A stretch of 13,246 nt of DNA from Pseudomonadota bacterium (lineage in GTDB: Bacteria > Myxococcota_A > Polyangia > Fen-1088). Within the stretch, counting starts at the first letter, position 1. Every line of letters begins with the position of its first letter. The notes under the pieces are model-generated. The model did not search any database and was not told where the DNA came from. It saw only the letters and a list, made by a program, of their open reading frames with translations. Shown piece after piece: positions 12,813 to 13,246 of this stretch. Both the position numbers and the translations under genes were made by a program. The stretch is taken from contig JADGRD010000037.1 of the NCBI GenBank assembly GCA_017881285.1, positions 1-13,246 of the forward strand, given 5' to 3'.

Positions 12813-13246
12813 ATGGTCGCGTGGGGAGCCGCCGAGCTTTGCTCGGCGCGCACCGTCGCGGGAAGGCATGGAAACCCTCCCAGGGTTTCCATATCCACAG
12901 TCCTGGCGCTCGCCGGCCTTTGGGCCGGCAGCGGACAAACCACGCAGGCGGCGCAGCCGGCGCCGGTAGCCCAAGCGGCGCCGGGGACCCAGGCGGCGCC
13001 GGCCAGCGGCGGCCTCATGGTCGTCGAGGGCGGGCGCTCCGTGGGCCAGACGACGCCCGAGAACGCGCGCCGGGACGGCCTGACCGTGGTCGATCTCTCG
13101 GACGACTGGCTGCCCTACATCTTCTCGGAGGAGCCCGGAAAACCGCAGCCGCTGCGGCCCTATCTGATCGACCTAGCCAACGGGCGGTTCCGCGGGGGCA
13201 GCGCCTACGCGCGCGCCCGTGAGGACCGCTACTTCGAGGCGTTCGG
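12813..13246 (+). CDS. Probable L,D-transpeptidase-like exported protein, N-terminal part (runs off the right edge)
   Basis: From ATG 12813 about 144 codons are visible. A hydrophobic stretch VSISTVLALAGLWAGSG (about residues 25-41) looks like a signal peptide core. A Pro/Ala/Gln-rich linker (about 42-66) follows. A conserved segment then contains DGLTVVDLSDDWLPYIFSEE, and after it PYLIDLANGRFRG and EDRYFEAFG. The LSDDWxPYIF-type motif is, to my recollection, found ahead of YkuD catalytic domains in myxobacterial cell-wall L,D-transpeptidase-like proteins; the catalytic Cys/His region is outside the window. The start is uncertain. The frame is open further upstream, and GTG 12744, eight bases below the -10, would be a leaderless start. 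Both give unusually long, arginine-containing leads before the hydrophobic core. Three hairpins overlap this lead region. Confidence 0.55.
   Translation, partial: MVAWGAAELCSARTVAGRHGNPPRVSISTVLALAGLWAGSGQTTQAAQPAPVAQAAPGTQAAPASGGLMVVEGGRSVGQTTPENARRDGLTVVDLSDDWLPYIFSEEPGKPQPLRPYLIDLANGRFRGGSAYARAREDRYFEAF
12830..12929 (+). repeat. Three evenly spaced hairpins at the 5' end of the right-edge gene
   Basis: Stem-loops are found at 12830-12848 (8-bp stem, TTT loop), 12868-12892 (perfect 11-bp stem ATGGAAACCCT, CCC loop) and 12912-12929 (7-bp stem GCCGGCC, TTTG loop). The gaps between them are 19 nt each. A weaker stem at 12790-12811 precedes them. They cover the leader and signal-peptide region of the L,D-transpeptidase-like gene. 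Confidence 0.6.

Noticed and set aside
12428..13222. A 264-codon plus-strand frame across the right end
   Set aside because: Its translation is Arg/Gly-rich without domains. A different frame gives the TVVDLSDDWLPYIF segment and the coiled-coil fragment.

Overview
The window is high-GC DNA with strongly G/C-biased third codon positions. Its gene content is typical of the Myxococcota (Polyangia or Myxococcia-like): a Ser/Thr protein kinase with an N-terminal Cys/His cluster, an AgmX/PglI-type single-pass protein, lipoproteins with Thr/Asp- or Ser/Asp-rich linkers, a kelch-type lipoprotein, and the start of a probable L,D-transpeptidase-like protein. The taxonomic call is inferred from gene content only.

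Left part (1-5474). A kinase gene runs leftwards off the window from a well-formed promoter and is probably read from a leaderless GTG. Facing away from it, five tightly packed rightward genes look like one transcription unit. They encode a HAD phosphatase, a CTP:inositol-1-phosphate cytidylyltransferase-like nucleotidyltransferase, BioA (7,8-diaminopelargonate synthase), an MFS_3-type exporter, and an exported alkaline-phosphatase-superfamily hydrolase. BioA is secure. The pathway joining it to the phosphatase and nucleotidyltransferase is not evident, and no CDP-alcohol transferase is present.

Middle part (5475-7690). This is a decay zone around one intact gene, the leftward cvfB-like S1 RNA-binding protein. 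It holds the last 20 codons of an mqsR toxin gene, then an mqsA antitoxin gene broken by a -1 frameshift. Beyond these lie a remnant of an Ig-like domain, the tail of an unknown gene, and two leftward C-terminal fragments. Two copies of a 35-bp repeat (one mismatch) sit at fragment boundaries.

Right part (7698-13246). A rightward AgmX/PglI-type gene with a repeat-rich, Gln/Pro/Trp N-terminus ends in a strong hairpin. Three leftward genes for exported proteins follow: a 12-cysteine lipoprotein, a kelch-like lipoprotein, and immediately upstream of the latter the C-terminal part of a secreted protein whose 5' portion looks lost. A rightward coiled-coil tail fragment comes next. The window closes with a promoter and the 5' part of an L,D-transpeptidase-like gene whose leader carries three hairpins separated by exactly 19 nt each.

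I found no tRNA, rRNA, CRISPR array or intact insertion sequence. No clearly novel complete system is evident. The strongest leads are the mqsRA relic, the boundary-associated 35-bp repeat, the uncharacterised five-gene operon and the 12-Cys lipoprotein.
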